The notes: a model not told the origin generated them from the letters alone. Counted from the first letter of the stretch, positions 27,207 to 38,058 are shown. The stretch: DNA of 64,000 bases from BOG-1112 sp964635325 (GCA_964635325.1 CAZWOL010000001.1:54969-118968), one strand, 5' to 3'. Translations and numbers: made by a program.

Positions 27207-28124
27207 CTATTGCCACTTCAAACTAAACGACATCAGACCGTTTTGACTTTGTTGACGTATGTGCGCAAGCTCTTCGATCGTAGTTTGGGCTGCTTGTACA
27301 AAGGCTTTTGTGACCTCTGACTGTGGAAATGTAGAAACTACAGTTTTTCCAGAGTCACCACATTCGGTGATCTTAGGATCAAGAGGGATATGTGCTAAGA
27401 AGGGGACCCCGATTTGTTCGGCAAAATTTTTGGCACCACCATTTTTGAAAATGTAATGCTTCTTGTCACACTGGTCACAAGTGAACCAACTCATGGTTTC
27501 GATGAGTCCTAAAATAGGGACCTTCAGAGTCTCAAACATGTGTGCTGCTTTGCGAACATCTGCCAAAGCAATGTCCTGAGGTGTTGATACCAGTATCGCA
27601 GCAGTGATGTTGGTTACTTGCGAAAGTGTGAGCTGAATGTCACCAGTTCCGGGAGGATAGTCGATGATTAAAAAGTCAAGTTCACCCCAGTCTGTTTGCG
27701 TGAGCATCTGTCGGATAAAGTTGCCAGCCATGGGTCCACGCATAATGTGCGCAATCTGTGACGAAAACATTGCAGGTGAAATCACCTTGATGCCATCGAC
27801 TTGAGGAGGAACAATCAGGTTTCCGTTCATCTCCGTCGGAGCTGCAACGGAAAGCATGATGGGTACAGATGGTCCGTGAATGTCAGCGTCTAAGATTCCT
27901 ACACGCAAACCTCCACGTTGCAAAGCCTGTGCAAGGTTTACACTTACTGTTGATTTGCCAACCCCACCCTTTCCTGCTGCAACAGCAAGAATATTTTTTA
28001 CACGACCAAGTGTGTTGGTCGTTGTAGGTGCTTGCGATGCTTTTTCTGTAGGCACAGAATTTGTCATTGGAGGCGTAGCTGCTTTTGGTGCTTCGGTTTT
28101 GCTCTCTTTTTTAGACCAAAACAT
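27207..28124 (-). CDS. mrp: Mrp/ApbC-type Fe-S cluster carrier ATPase
   Basis: 305 residues. A low-complexity N-terminus (about 1-40, Pro/Thr/Ala-rich) precedes the deviant Walker A AAGKGGVGKSTVSVN, then DADIHGPS, DYPPGTGD and the CxxC pair CDQCDKK used to bind a bridging Fe-S cluster. The usual DUF59 N-terminal domain is missing, replaced by the linker. It belongs to the Mrp family that transfers Fe-S clusters to targets. It sits between trxB (2 bp upstream) and the DUF971 gene. Confidence 0.92.
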   Translation of the reverse strand: MFWSKKESKTEAPKAATPPMTNSVPTEKASQAPTTTNTLGRVKNILAVAAGKGGVGKSTVSVNLAQALQRGGLRVGILDADIHGPSVPIMLSVAAPTEMNGNLIVPPQVDGIKVISPAMFSSQIAHIMRGPMAGNFIRQMLTQTDWGELDFLIIDYPPGTGDIQLTLSQVTNITAAILVSTPQDIALADVRKAAHMFETLKVPILGLIETMSWFTCDQCDKKHYIFKNGGAKNFAEQIGVPFLAHIPLDPKITECGDSGKTVVSTFPQSEVTKAFVQAAQTTIEELAHIRQQSQNGLMSFSLKWQ

Positions 28125-28126
28125 AT

Positions 28127-29053
28127 TTAACCCTCGTCTTGTTGTTCAAGATACTTTGCAGCTTGTATTGCAGCCTGGCATCCCATACCGGCTGCTGTGA
28201 TTGCTTGACGGAAGACTGGATCGGAAATGTCACCAGCAGCAAAAACACCTGGAATTTTTGTTTTTGTGTAGTCTTTTACTAATAGGTAACCATGGTCATC
28301 GGTATCTAAGAAATCTTTGAAGACATCGGAGTTGGGTTTGTGCCCAATCGCATAGAAAAGACCATCGAGAGCAACGGTTGTTGTCTCTCCAGTTTTTGTG
28401 TTTTTCATGACAACACCGGTGAGCTCATGTTCGTTCTGTTGGGTCTCTACAATTTCATAAGGGAGCATAAACCGAATTTTAGGATTCTTTTTGGCTCGCT
28501 CTAACATGATTTGCGATGCTTTAAACTCATCGCGACGGTGTGTGAGGATGACTTCTTTACATAATTTAGCAAGATAGGTCGCTTCTTCCATTGCAGAATC
28601 ACCACCACCTACGACCATAACGGTTTTATTCTTGTAAAAGAATCCATCGCAAGTTGCACATGTTGAGAGTCCGCGTCCCATCAGCTTGTCTTCATTAGGA
28701 AGTCCAAGTGTTTTTGCGGTTGCGCCAGTAGCGATGATCACCACCTTGGATTCGACAACGGTCCCAGCGTCCGTCCATAATTTGAAAGGAGCTTTCGAAA
28801 AATCGACTTTCACAATGGTATTTGCAATAAGCTCTGTGCCGACGCGCTTAGCCTGTTCGGTCATCTCTTCCATCAGCTTGGGGCCCATTATGCCGTGAGC
28901 AAAACCGGGAAAATTTTCGATTTCTGTTGTTGTAGTCAGCTGACCACCATGTTGTAAGCCTGTGTAAATAACCGGTGCAAATCCTGCACGAGCAGCGTAA
29001 ATAGCTGCAGTAAGACCTGCGGGTCCAGTTCCAATAATAGTGATGTTATTCAT
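28127..29053 (-). CDS. trxB: thioredoxin reductase
   Basis: FAD/NADPH enzyme that reduces thioredoxin. 308 residues. GTGPAGLTAAIYAAR binds FAD, CATCDG is the redox-active CxxC, GGGDSAMEEA binds NADPH, and the C-terminus has the GVFAAGDISD block. The frame opens with TTG at 29059, but ATG 29053 has AAGGA upstream and is the family start. The CATC disulfide suggests the low-molecular-weight class. mrp starts 2 bp after. Confidence 0.95.
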   Translation of the reverse strand: MNNITIIGTGPAGLTAAIYAARAGFAPVIYTGLQHGGQLTTTTEIENFPGFAHGIMGPKLMEEMTEQAKRVGTELIANTIVKVDFSKAPFKLWTDAGTVVESKVVIIATGATAKTLGLPNEDKLMGRGLSTCATCDGFFYKNKTVMVVGGGDSAMEEATYLAKLCKEVILTHRRDEFKASQIMLERAKKNPKIRFMLPYEIVETQQNEHELTGVVMKNTKTGETTTVALDGLFYAIGHKPNSDVFKDFLDTDDHGYLLVKDYTKTKIPGVFAAGDISDPVFRQAITAAGMGCQAAIQAAKYLEQQDEG

Positions 29054-29110
29054 GCTCAAAATCCTTAGTGGTATGATGAAAAGATGGATTTAAATTGTTG
29101 AGGTTTGGGA

Positions 29111-30592
29111 ATGCGTGCAAGTTCGATCTCCTGTGCTGTTATCTTCCTGTCAGGGCTAATCAGTGGCGTTTTGTCGGCACAAACACTAGAACAAACTATG
29201 AAGTCCTTGCTAGAGTCCGTGAATCGAACAGAAACACGTGTGTCAGCACAAATTTTGCGGATTTCAGATAACAAAGTACTCTATTCACTGAATGATAAAA
29301 ATACCCTAATTCCTGCATCAACAACGAAGCTTGTGCTTTGCGCCGCCTTGCTTGCCAAACTCTCCCCCTCTTATCGCATGCAAACGCGTTTCTATCAAAC
29401 AGGGTTGAAGAAAAACGGTGTTGTGCATGGGGACTTGGTAGTGCTTGGTGGCGGTGATCCCTTTCTGGTATCCGAGGAACTCTTTAATATTGCAACGCAA
29501 CTTCGCTCCCTTGGTTACCGGGAATTTACCGGAGACTTGGTGGTCGATAATAGTCTTTTTGTAGAAGAAACCGAAAGCGGTGATCGCGCGCGCGGACGTA
29601 GCTTTTCAACTCATGCCTATGATGCGCCTATCTCTGCGCTAGGGGTCAATTTCAATACCTTGGTGCTTGCGGTTTCTCCTTCGGACCGTGTTGGTGGTCT
29701 AGCTCAGGTAGCCATCGAACCCTTTCCACTCAAGGGTGTGCACCTAGAGAACAGCATTCGCACTAGCAAACAGCCAACCAAAATCTATGTTGAGCGCAGC
29801 ACTTTGGCAAATGGTGAGCTCCGTATGCTCGCAACAGGCAACATCCAACTCGGAAGTGAGCTCAAACGTATCTATCGCTCGGGATCGTCTTCGGGTCTGC
29901 TTGCTGGCGAGTATATTGCCTCTTTTTTGCGCGCATTTGGTATCCAATTGCGCGGACGTGTTAAACTTGGAAAACGTAGTGAAGCAGCCACACTCATCAT
30001 GAGTCATGACAGCCGTCAGCTCTCCGAGTTGGTGCGAGGCCTCAATCAGTTTTCAAGCAATTATATGGCAGACGTGCTTTTAAAACGTCTCGTTGCGGAT
30101 GAACAGCATCCGGGATCGTTTGCAGCAGGGGTACCAGCTTTGAGTGCTTTTCTTCAGCAAGTTGGAGTTAGCGATCCCTTTACTTTGCATGATGGGTCGG
30201 GCTTGAATAATGGTACGCGACTCAGTGCGGATCAGCTGGTAAAAGTACTAAGCTATGCAGCGAATGACTTTCGCATTTTTCCAGACTTCCTGGCCAGTCT
30301 ACCCAGCGGTGGAGAGACCGGAACTCTCAAAGAGCGTTTCCAATTCCCAGATGCCATAGACCTTAGAGGAACGGTGCGTGCCAAGACCGGCACACTCACA
30401 GAGCCTGTCGTTGTATCTGCACTTGCAGGTTACATGAAGCATCCAACTCAGGGCTTGTTGGCATTTGCAATTTTACAGAATGGACAGGAACGTCGACCAC
30501 AAGCAGGCCTTCCGAACCTGCAGTTGAGCCAGGAAAAAGCTTTAGCCTTTTTTGCCAAAAACTATAAAGGGACCATCGAACATGGATTATGA
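29111..30592 (+). CDS. dacB: D-alanyl-D-alanine carboxypeptidase/endopeptidase (PBP4 type)
   Basis: Periplasmic class C penicillin-binding protein trimming peptidoglycan peptides. A signal peptide (about 1-20) precedes the active-site SxxK in PASTTKL, the SxN motif in SSNYMAD and KTG in AKTGTL, spaced as in PBP4 with an insert domain in between. I use ATG 29111 with GAGG upstream rather than the in-frame TTG at 29105. Its last 11 bases overlap the start of the malic enzyme gene. It is divergent from trxB. Confidence 0.93.
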   Translation: MRASSISCAVIFLSGLISGVLSAQTLEQTMKSLLESVNRTETRVSAQILRISDNKVLYSLNDKNTLIPASTTKLVLCAALLAKLSPSYRMQTRFYQTGLKKNGVVHGDLVVLGGGDPFLVSEELFNIATQLRSLGYREFTGDLVVDNSLFVEETESGDRARGRSFSTHAYDAPISALGVNFNTLVLAVSPSDRVGGLAQVAIEPFPLKGVHLENSIRTSKQPTKIYVERSTLANGELRMLATGNIQLGSELKRIYRSGSSSGLLAGEYIASFLRAFGIQLRGRVKLGKRSEAATLIMSHDSRQLSELVRGLNQFSSNYMADVLLKRLVADEQHPGSFAAGVPALSAFLQQVGVSDPFTLHDGSGLNNGTRLSADQLVKVLSYAANDFRIFPDFLASLPSGGETGTLKERFQFPDAIDLRGTVRAKTGTLTEPVVVSALAGYMKHPTQGLLAFAILQNGQERRPQAGLPNLQLSQEKALAFFAKNYKGTIEHGL

Positions 30593-32864
30593 AAAACTAG
30601 CTCTCGATTATCACCAATATCCGACCTGTGGAAAAGTTTCTGTCGAAACTGTCAAACCGCTCAACTCCCAATTGGACCTTTCTTTAGCGTACACTCCGGG
30701 TGTTGCAGGACCCTGTCGTCTCATTCATGAAAATGTCGATGATTCTTTCAAATATACTATTCGTGGCAACCTTGTTGCCGTCATCACAAATGGATCTGCT
30801 GTTCTTGGTTTAGGAAACATCGGACCCTATGCTGGCAAGCCTGTAATGGAAGGCAAGGGGATGCTCTTTAAAAAATTTGCCAACATCAACGTCTTTGATA
30901 TTGAAGTCGACTGCCAGGATCCCGAAGAACTTGTACGCATCATAAAATCGCTCGAACCCACTTTTGGTGGCATCAACCTCGAGGACATAAAAGCCCCCGA
31001 ATGCTTCTATATCGAAGAAAAACTACGCGAAAGCATGGCAATCCCAGTTTTCCATGATGATCAACACGGAACGGCAATCATTGCGTCAGCTGCATTCATC
31101 AATGCTTGTGAGTTGACCAAACGTTCTTTTGATTCTGTAAAAGTTGTTATGAGCGGAGCTGGAGCTGCAGCCATAGGTTGTGCGCTTATGTTTCAGCAGC
31201 TAGGGGTCAAGAATATCACCATGTGTGATAGCAAGGGTGTTGTTCATGTTGGGCGCAAGGATCTAAATGATTTCAAACGACGCTATGCCATACAGGATAC
31301 GTCTAAGAACACTCTCGAAGAAGCCTTAGATGGTGCTGATTTTTTCCTGGGTGTCTCCGCACCAGACATCCTCACCCCTCAAATGTTGAAAAAAATGGCA
31401 CCTAATCCGATCGTCTTTGCTTTGTCGAACCCAAATCCAGAGATTGATCCCAAACTTGCTCGTGAAACGCGTCCTGATATTATTTTGGCAACAGGACGTT
31501 CAGATTATCCTAACCAAGTGAACAATTTGCTTGGCTTTCCCTATATTTTTAGAGGTGCCCTCGATGTTCGCGCCAAAGGCATCAATGATGCAATGAAACT
31601 TGCAGCAGCTCGAGCCATTGCCGAACTTGCAAAAGAAAATGTTCCTGAAGAAGTTGTTGCCCAATACAAAAATACGGAGCAGTACTCTTTTGGTAAAGAC
31701 TATCTCATCCCTAAACCTGTCGACCAAAGAGTTCTCTTGCGTGTTGCGCCTGCAGTTGCAAAGGCAGCGATGGATACCGGTATGGCGCGTGTACATGTCG
31801 ATATCGAAGAGTACAAAGAGCAAATGGAACGTCTACTTGGACCGACTCGACGTTTGATTCGACGCCTGCGCAAAGAAATCGCAAGTGTAGTCAAGACGAC
31901 AAAAAAAATCCCTTCCGTCGTTCTTCCTTATGGTTTTGATCCCCAAGTTATTAAAGCAGCAAAACAAGTTGCAGATGATGGTGAGGTTCGAATTTGTTTG
32001 TTAGGACGGGAAGAAGAAATTCGAAAAACTGCTGGCGAACTTGGTATTCTAAGTTTGCAAAATATCGAGATCATCGATCCAACGCAAGATCCTAGGCGTG
32101 AAGCATATGCAGATATTTTATATCAGTTGCGTAAACGCAAAGGTGTGTCACGGACGATGTCGCATCAGTTGGTTACGGATCATAATTACTTTGCCTCAGT
32201 CATGCTCTATGAAGGTGCTGTCGATGCTATGGTGAACGGTGTCAAAGCTCCCTATGCCAATTCAGCGCGACCTATTTTGGAAGTGATCGGTGCACATAAA
32301 GGCAAGACACTTGCTGGTGTCTACTTTATGGTGAAAGAGCAAAGTTTGATGTTCTTTGCAGACTGCACCATCAATATCGATCCGACTGCAGAAGAACTTG
32401 CAAACATTGCGATTGCAACTGCTGAGATAGCAAAGATTTATACTCAGGATCCAATCCGTGTCGCTATGCTCAGTTTTGGAAGTTTTGGAAGCAGCAAGCA
32501 TCCTTTTGCACAAAAAGTTGCAGAGGCAGTCCGTATTATCAAAGACAAGGCTCCTCATCTTGAAGTCGATGGAGAGATGCAGGCCGATGTTGCTTTGAAT
32601 GCGCGGCAACGTGAGAAAGAATTTCCATTTAGCAACCTCAAGGGGAATGCTAACGTTCTCATTTTTCCTAACGTTAGCTCGGCGAATATCGGTTACAAGC
32701 TCTTGCAGAACATAGGAGAGGTCGAGGTAACTGGACCTTTGCTTGTCGGTCTTAATAAACCTGCTAATGTTATGCAGAGAGAAGCCTCCGTGCGTGAGAT
32801 TGCACATATGATCTACGTCAGTGCGCACCAAGGCGTCGTGCATCAAAAAATCCCAAGTACCTGA
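30582..32864 (+). CDS. maeB: NADP-dependent malic enzyme with phosphotransacetylase domain
   Basis: 760 residues. The first half (1-430) is the malic enzyme: [44 protein letters not shown] and the Rossmann [12 protein letters not shown]. The second half is the phosphate acetyltransferase-like domain, which is usually regulatory and not catalytic in MaeB. It makes pyruvate and NADPH from malate. The start is ATG 30582, inside the end of dacB, with AAAGGGA upstream; the longer open frame to 30552 is only the dacB overlap. Acetyl-CoA is a known inhibitor of MaeB enzymes. Confidence 0.96.
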   Translation: MDYEKLALDYHQYPTCGKVSVETVKPLNSQLDLSLAYTPGVAGPCRLIHENVDDSFKYTIRGNLVAVITNGSAVLGLGNIGPYAGKPVMEGKGMLFKKFANINVFDIEVDCQDPEELVRIIKSLEPTFGGINLEDIKAPECFYIEEKLRESMAIPVFHDDQHGTAIIASAAFINACELTKRSFDSVKVVMSGAGAAAIGCALMFQQLGVKNITMCDSKGVVHVGRKDLNDFKRRYAIQDTSKNTLEEALDGADFFLGVSAPDILTPQMLKKMAPNPIVFALSNPNPEIDPKLARETRPDIILATGRSDYPNQVNNLLGFPYIFRGALDVRAKGINDAMKLAAARAIAELAKENVPEEVVAQYKNTEQYSFGKDYLIPKPVDQRVLLRVAPAVAKAAMDTGMARVHVDIEEYKEQMERLLGPTRRLIRRLRKEIASVVKTTKKIPSVVLPYGFDPQVIKAAKQVADDGEVRICLLGREEEIRKTAGELGILSLQNIEIIDPTQDPRREAYADILYQLRKRKGVSRTMSHQLVTDHNYFASVMLYEGAVDAMVNGVKAPYANSARPILEVIGAHKGKTLAGVYFMVKEQSLMFFADCTINIDPTAEELANIAIATAEIAKIYTQDPIRVAMLSFGSFGSSKHPFAQKVAEAVRIIKDKAPHLEVDGEMQADVALNARQREKEFPFSNLKGNANVLIFPNVSSANIGYKLLQNIGEVEVTGPLLVGLNKPANVMQREASVREIAHMIYVSAHQGVVHQKIPST

Positions 32865-32904
32865 GCGTTCATACCGAACGCCGTCATGACTAGCGGAGTT
32901 CATC

Positions 32905-34305
32905 ATGAGTCTGGCAGCATCCCATCGTAGCTATTTTTTGAATCTTCTCGGTGAGCAACGTTTTCTTACGCAGGAAGAGGAAGTAAAAGAGTGGGCCAAA
33001 GATTGGACAAAGCCAGAATCAGTGTCAGCTTCGTGCGTGATTTTTCCAAAAAATACAGAGGAAGTGTCGCAAATTCTCAAATATTGCAATGAACATAGTC
33101 TGCCTATAATCCCTAGTGGAGGACGAACCGGTCTTGCAGGAGCTGCTGTTGCTCGTGATGGGGAGATCATTCTTTCACTTGCTAAGATGAATAAGGTTCT
33201 CAATGTTGATACTATCGGCCTTACCATTGAAGTGGAAGCGGGTCTTACAACTCAGGCTTTGCAGGAGCATGCTGCAAGCAAGAAGCTTCTCTATGGTGTC
33301 GACCTTGGCTCTCGTGGGAGTTGTCAAATCGGAGGCAATTTAGCAACTAATGCTGGGGGGCTTAAGTTCATCCGATATGGTGGGACGCGTGAGCAGGTCC
33401 TTGGAATGGAAGTCGTCCTAGCAGATGGGCGTGTACTCGATTTAAATAGGTCGCTTCGTAAGAATAATTCTGGCTACAATCTTCTACAGCTCTTTGTTGG
33501 GAGTGAGGGCACGCTCGGAGTTATCACAAAAGCGACTCTCAAACTCGAAAAACGTCCAGGCCACTTACGTATTGCTTGTTTGAGTTTGACAGACTTTGAC
33601 CATGTCATGACAACTCTCGAACTGTGTCACCAAGACAACCTCTCACTCACAGCATTTGAATTTTTCACAGTAACAGCTATGAATTTTGTGCTGAATAAAT
33701 TTCCATCTTTACGGGATCCGTTTGGTGAAAAGTCAGCATACTACGTGCTTGTCGAGTTGGAAGAACATGAGCAGGCTCCAGTCTTAGAAAAATTCCTCGA
33801 AAAACTCTTTGAAAAAGGTCTTATCCAAGATGGAGTGATGTCGAATTCTGTAGAAGAATTTCGCACGCTTTGGTCTTTGCGTGAGAATATAACAGAAAGC
33901 TTAGCCCAGTCCGGTCATGTTTGCAAAAATGACATTTCCGTTGGAGTTAAGGATCTTGGTGCGTTTTTTAAGAAAGTAGAAAGTCTAACACGCGAATCAG
34001 ACAAAGAGATCGAACTCGTCTTCTTTGGGCACGTGGGAGATGGAAACATTCATGTAAATTACAGCGCGCCAGCACGAATGAATGAAATTGTTTTCAAGCA
34101 GAAAGCACATGAAATCGAGAAAATAATCTTGGGCCTGGTGCATAGATTTAAGGGCTCTATAAGTGCCGAGCATGGAATTGGTTGGAATAAAAAAGAAGAA
34201 TTCAGAAATACTGTCGACCCACTCGAACTCAGCTATATGAAGGACCTTAAGAGGCTTTTTGATCCGAAAAATATCCTAAACCCTGGCAAAATTTTTGACC
34301 TTTAG
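32905..34305 (+). CDS. FAD-linked oxidase (GlcD/D-lactate dehydrogenase-like)
   Basis: 466 residues. The N-terminal PCMH FAD-binding domain has PIIPSGGRTGLAGAAVA and CQIGGNLATNAGGLKFIRYG; the C-terminal domain has GHVGDGNIHVNYS and the SAEHGIGWNKK end block. These place it in the family of glycolate oxidase subunit D, D-lactate dehydrogenase and D-2-hydroxyglutarate dehydrogenase, which I cannot separate from sequence alone. No Fe-S subunit gene is adjacent. It ends 2 bp from the stop of the convergent transferase gene. Confidence 0.88.
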   Translation: MSLAASHRSYFLNLLGEQRFLTQEEEVKEWAKDWTKPESVSASCVIFPKNTEEVSQILKYCNEHSLPIIPSGGRTGLAGAAVARDGEIILSLAKMNKVLNVDTIGLTIEVEAGLTTQALQEHAASKKLLYGVDLGSRGSCQIGGNLATNAGGLKFIRYGGTREQVLGMEVVLADGRVLDLNRSLRKNNSGYNLLQLFVGSEGTLGVITKATLKLEKRPGHLRIACLSLTDFDHVMTTLELCHQDNLSLTAFEFFTVTAMNFVLNKFPSLRDPFGEKSAYYVLVELEEHEQAPVLEKFLEKLFEKGLIQDGVMSNSVEEFRTLWSLRENITESLAQSGHVCKNDISVGVKDLGAFFKKVESLTRESDKEIELVFFGHVGDGNIHVNYSAPARMNEIVFKQKAHEIEKIILGLVHRFKGSISAEHGIGWNKKEEFRNTVDPLELSYMKDLKRLFDPKNILNPGKIFDL

Positions 34306-34306
34306 T

Positions 34307-36154
34307 TTAAAGAAGCTTCATGAGAGTAGGATCATGGGCAATTTTCGGCATTTGTAAAAGATGTGCAATGTTTTGTTTTTGTTGGTCAGAAACATCATGC
34401 AAATCGAAAGGGTCCTTTTGAGTGTCGAAGACCTCCCAACGCTTTTCTTGAGCATGATACATATATTTAAACCCATTATAATAGATGCCAAAATGTGGTA
34501 TTGGGCAATTTCTAAATTCACTGCAGTTTGAGAAAAGATATATCCGTTCAGGGTCTAGTTTTTGACTGATCGCATGACCAGTGAATTGCTTGTCTACTGC
34601 TGTATGAGGGGCATCCACAAGATCAAGGATGGTTGGGAACAAATCGGTATTGCTAATGAAGGCATGGCTGTTGTTTCTGAGATTCTCTAGTTTTTCACTA
34701 GATTTTTTTAAAAAATCTTCAGGTAAAAGTATAAATCCAGGAATATGAGATTCTTCTTTATAGTATTTTCCGCAATGAGACAAAATGCCATGCTGTCTAA
34801 AGCCTTCTCCGTGATCTGCAGTAAATACTATTAGCGTATTTTTTTCTAATCCGGTTTTTTCAAATTCGTCAAAAAATGCACCGAACATATTATCTAAGTG
34901 GTGCAAGGAATTCAAATAACGAACAAATCCCTCTGCCTTGTAAAGATAGTTTTTTGTAGAGTCTTGAAAAGGTTGTGAATCCAAATTTTCATTGATTTGA
35001 AATGGTGGATGGGTGGTATTCATATGAATGACGCCAAGAAATGGGTTAGAGTTCTTGGAGAAAGTGTGCATTTTTTCCAGAGCCCAGTCGAAATTGAGCT
35101 TGTCGCTAATGCCCTCAGCATGTGAAGCATTAGGATTTACATGTTCAGCAGCTCTATAAAAATCAATGGCTTCATCTTTAATAAAATCACCAAGTCCAGC
35201 CCATTGCAAGTTATGCGACGAACCAAAGAATGTTTGGTAACCAAAAGCCTTGAAGGCATCGAAAGGAGTCCATGCTCCCAACAATCTAGACATCTCAACC
35301 GTAGGATCTATTCCTGTCAAGATGGAAGGAACAGAAACATCTGTGCAACTAGCATTTGAATGAAGTTTATTCAATTGAATAATGTTCGATTTTGTCAATA
35401 TACGACTCAGGTTAGGCATAGGATCGTCATCAAATCCAAATGGAGAAAGATAGCTTGCCCCGAGCGTCTCGCCAATAATCATAAGGACATTTAACTTTGG
35501 ATGTTTTGCATTTTTTGCAAGCTCGATAGTTTGTGGCATGCGAGAGCGAAGACGAAAGAAGTCGGGAGGATGATTTCCCCACTGAATTAGTTTTGCAACG
35601 AAGTGAAAGCTGTTGCTATCTAGTGTCAGTGGCAATGATGGACGAAAAGAAACTACAGTTACTAGAGTAACAAAGAAAAGCATTCCTGCGATGTTGCTTG
35701 TCCAAAAGTGCACAGACCGAAAATTTATGTAACGATATTTTAGTCTAGCGATCAAAGCAATTGCGATCGATATAGCGAGTAGCATAAGCCCATCTTTAAC
35801 TTCAAACATTGAACTTGCTGATTCCAGGAAAAATTTCCTCTGATTTGCAAAAAAGAGATACCCATCAAGGGTCGGAAACATGGCATAGTGTTGGTAGATT
35901 TGCAAAGGAGCCCATATGAGTAGAGCCAGGGCAAAAACAAACAATAAGCTGAGAGGCCAACGTTTTTTCTTTCGAAACAAGAAGGCTATGATTGAAAGAC
36001 AAGCTGACCAAAACCAGATAGAGCCGAACCAACAGAGAAGGTACTGTCTCCATTCTACGCCGTTCCATTTCAGCATAACGCGACTTTGCAATCCAAATTG
36101 AATAGAAGCTAAAATGAAAGGAATGATAAAATTAATGATAAAAATTGGGCGCAA
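34307..36154 (-). CDS. membrane alkaline-phosphatase-fold transferase (EptA/sulfatase-like)
   Basis: 615 residues. About five transmembrane helices in the first 180 residues precede a periplasmic catalytic domain: IGETLGASYLSPFGFDDDPMP, SCTDVSVPSILTG (its Thr aligns with the catalytic Thr of phosphoethanolamine transferases), IHMNTTHPP and FTADHGEG. It likely transfers phosphoethanolamine or phosphoglycerol to LPS or another surface glycan, or acts as a sulfatase-like hydrolase. The start is TTG at 36154 after CAGGAG. The region 36155-36315 between it and pckG holds only a hairpin. Confidence 0.8.
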   Translation of the reverse strand: MRPIFIINFIIPFILASIQFGLQSRVMLKWNGVEWRQYLLCWFGSIWFWSACLSIIAFLFRKKKRWPLSLLFVFALALLIWAPLQIYQHYAMFPTLDGYLFFANQRKFFLESASSMFEVKDGLMLLAISIAIALIARLKYRYINFRSVHFWTSNIAGMLFFVTLVTVVSFRPSLPLTLDSNSFHFVAKLIQWGNHPPDFFRLRSRMPQTIELAKNAKHPKLNVLMIIGETLGASYLSPFGFDDDPMPNLSRILTKSNIIQLNKLHSNASCTDVSVPSILTGIDPTVEMSRLLGAWTPFDAFKAFGYQTFFGSSHNLQWAGLGDFIKDEAIDFYRAAEHVNPNASHAEGISDKLNFDWALEKMHTFSKNSNPFLGVIHMNTTHPPFQINENLDSQPFQDSTKNYLYKAEGFVRYLNSLHHLDNMFGAFFDEFEKTGLEKNTLIVFTADHGEGFRQHGILSHCGKYYKEESHIPGFILLPEDFLKKSSEKLENLRNNSHAFISNTDLFPTILDLVDAPHTAVDKQFTGHAISQKLDPERIYLFSNCSEFRNCPIPHFGIYYNGFKYMYHAQEKRWEVFDTQKDPFDLHDVSDQQKQNIAHLLQMPKIAHDPTLMKLL

Positions 36155-36269
36155 TTTTTTGTACTCCTGAGTCAGACACTGTTGGTCATGCTGTAATATA
36201 AGTTGTTTGATGGAAAAGTAGGAGCTAATTTTGGGGGGTGTTGCAATCTAGATTTGTTTGATTGTGAGC

Positions 36270-36310
36270 GCTTCTCCGCGCAACTCGATCTCAAGTTTGT
36301 GCGGAGAAGC
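36270..36310 (-). terminator. long hairpin downstream of pckG
   Basis: GCTTCTCCGCGCA (36270-36282) and TGTGCGGAGAAGC (36298-36310) pair over 13 bp with one G-U and a 15-nt loop, five bases beyond the pckG stop codon. No U-run follows on the minus strand, so it may be an mRNA-stabilising element or a factor-assisted terminator. Confidence 0.5.
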
Positions 36311-36315
36311 AAACT

Positions 36316-38058
36316 CTATAAGCGGAGCTCTTGAGCGATCTTGTGATGCTGATTCTTCAACGCTGTGGGAAGACGTTCTCCAAAGCTATTTAAGAAATCT
36401 CCGACATCTTTCCACTCTTCTTGCCACCCAGAGGGTTGGATATCGCAAAGTTCTCGCATTGTCGTTTTGTCGAGAGCGAGACCAGAAATATTAATGTCAT
36501 CAGGTTGTGGAATAAATCCAATCGGAGTTTCGACGGCATCGCAGCGATTGTTTGCGCGATCGAGGATCCATTTCATAACGCGAATGTTTTCACCAAATCC
36601 AGGCCAAATGAATTTGCCATTCTCATCTTGACGGAACCAGTTGACGTGGAAAATCTTTGGAAGCTTGTCGGATTTGTCGGCAAAACTTAACCAATGTGCC
36701 CAGTAGTCTGCAAAATTGTAACCACAGAAAGGCTTCATTGCCATTGGATCTCGACGCAGCACCCCGACAGCTCCTGTTGCTGCTGCTGTAGTTTGTGATG
36801 CCATGGTTGCACCGACAAGTACCCCATGCTCCCAGCTTTTGGATTGGTAAACAAGCGGAACCAAAGAAGCACGTCGACCACCAAAAATGATAGCGGAGAG
36901 GCGTACACCTTGTGGGTTTTCTGCTTGTGGAGAATAAGATGGACACTGCTTAGCAGATACAGTGAAACGTGAGTTAGGGTGTGCAGCTGGCCCGTGACCT
37001 CCGTCAAATGGACGTCCTTGCCAATCCAGATTGGGTTGACCACCAAGGCCTTCCCACCATGGTTCGTTTTCGGCAGTTACAGCAACGTTGGTAAAGATCG
37101 TGTCGTGTTTGAGCATCGCAAGAGCATTTGGATTGGTGCGATCAGAGGTACCTGGTGCTACACCAAAGAAACCAGCTTCGGGATTGATTGCATAAAGATG
37201 CCCATCTTGTCCCATATGAATCCAAGCAATATCATCCCCGACTGTCCAAACTTTCCAACCTTTGTGGGATTCGGGAGGAATCAGCATTGCTAGATTTGTT
37301 TTGCCACATGCGGAAGGGAACGCAGCAGCAACGTAGAAGGTCTCACCCTGTGGGTTTTCGATACCTACGATGAGCATGTGCTCTGCTAACCAGCCTTCTT
37401 GACGCGCCTGAAAGCTTCCCAGACGCAAAGCGTGGCATTTTTTTCCAAGCAGTGCATTACCACCATAACCAGAACCAATAGATTTAATGAGAAGCTCTTC
37501 AGGAAAGTGGAAGATGAGACGACGTTCTTCGCTTAGATCTCCAGTGCTGTGCAGACCTTTTACAAACTTGCCATTTTTTTCGATCAAACGTAGAGCGGGT
37601 TCACCCATCCGTGTCATCAATCTCATATTTGCAACAACGTACGGACTGTCTGTGAGTTCTACCCCGCAACGCGCATGAGGTGAATCCAGTGGTCCCATGC
37701 AATATGGGATTACGTACATCGTGCGTCCACGCATAGCTCCTGCAAATAACTGGTCTATGCGCTCATGAGCTTGCTCTGGGGGAAGCCAGTTATTGTTTGG
37801 ACCTGCATCGTTTTTGTCTTCGGTGCAAACAAAAGTAAGATGCTCTGTACGAGCCACATCGCTAGGATTGGAGCGGTGTAAAAAGCAACGCGGATAACTT
37901 GAACTATTTAATGGCAGCAGGTCCTGACTCTTGGTCATTTCTGCAATGATGTGCTCATACTCTTCGTCGCTGCCACTGCACCAGTGTACTCGATCAGGAA
38001 GCGTAAGACGGGCTGTTTCGTATACCCAATTTTCAAGATCTTTATTGAGAGTACTCAT
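36316..38058 (-). CDS. pckG: phosphoenolpyruvate carboxykinase (GTP)
   Basis: Converts oxaloacetate plus GTP to PEP and CO2 for gluconeogenesis. 580 residues, typical of the GTP-dependent class. The P-loop is FPSACGKTNLAM with the hyperreactive Cys. WTVGDDIAWIH, the NPEAGFFGV block and YNFADYWAHWL are also present. It starts at ATG 38058 with AAAGG upstream and stands alone between nrdB and the membrane transferase. It would work with MDH and malic enzyme to balance C3 and C4 pools. Confidence 0.97.
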   Translation of the reverse strand: MSTLNKDLENWVYETARLTLPDRVHWCSGSDEEYEHIIAEMTKSQDLLPLNSSSYPRCFLHRSNPSDVARTEHLTFVCTEDKNDAGPNNNWLPPEQAHERIDQLFAGAMRGRTMYVIPYCMGPLDSPHARCGVELTDSPYVVANMRLMTRMGEPALRLIEKNGKFVKGLHSTGDLSEERRLIFHFPEELLIKSIGSGYGGNALLGKKCHALRLGSFQARQEGWLAEHMLIVGIENPQGETFYVAAAFPSACGKTNLAMLIPPESHKGWKVWTVGDDIAWIHMGQDGHLYAINPEAGFFGVAPGTSDRTNPNALAMLKHDTIFTNVAVTAENEPWWEGLGGQPNLDWQGRPFDGGHGPAAHPNSRFTVSAKQCPSYSPQAENPQGVRLSAIIFGGRRASLVPLVYQSKSWEHGVLVGATMASQTTAAATGAVGVLRRDPMAMKPFCGYNFADYWAHWLSFADKSDKLPKIFHVNWFRQDENGKFIWPGFGENIRVMKWILDRANNRCDAVETPIGFIPQPDDINISGLALDKTTMRELCDIQPSGWQEEWKDVGDFLNSFGERLPTALKNQHHKIAQELRL

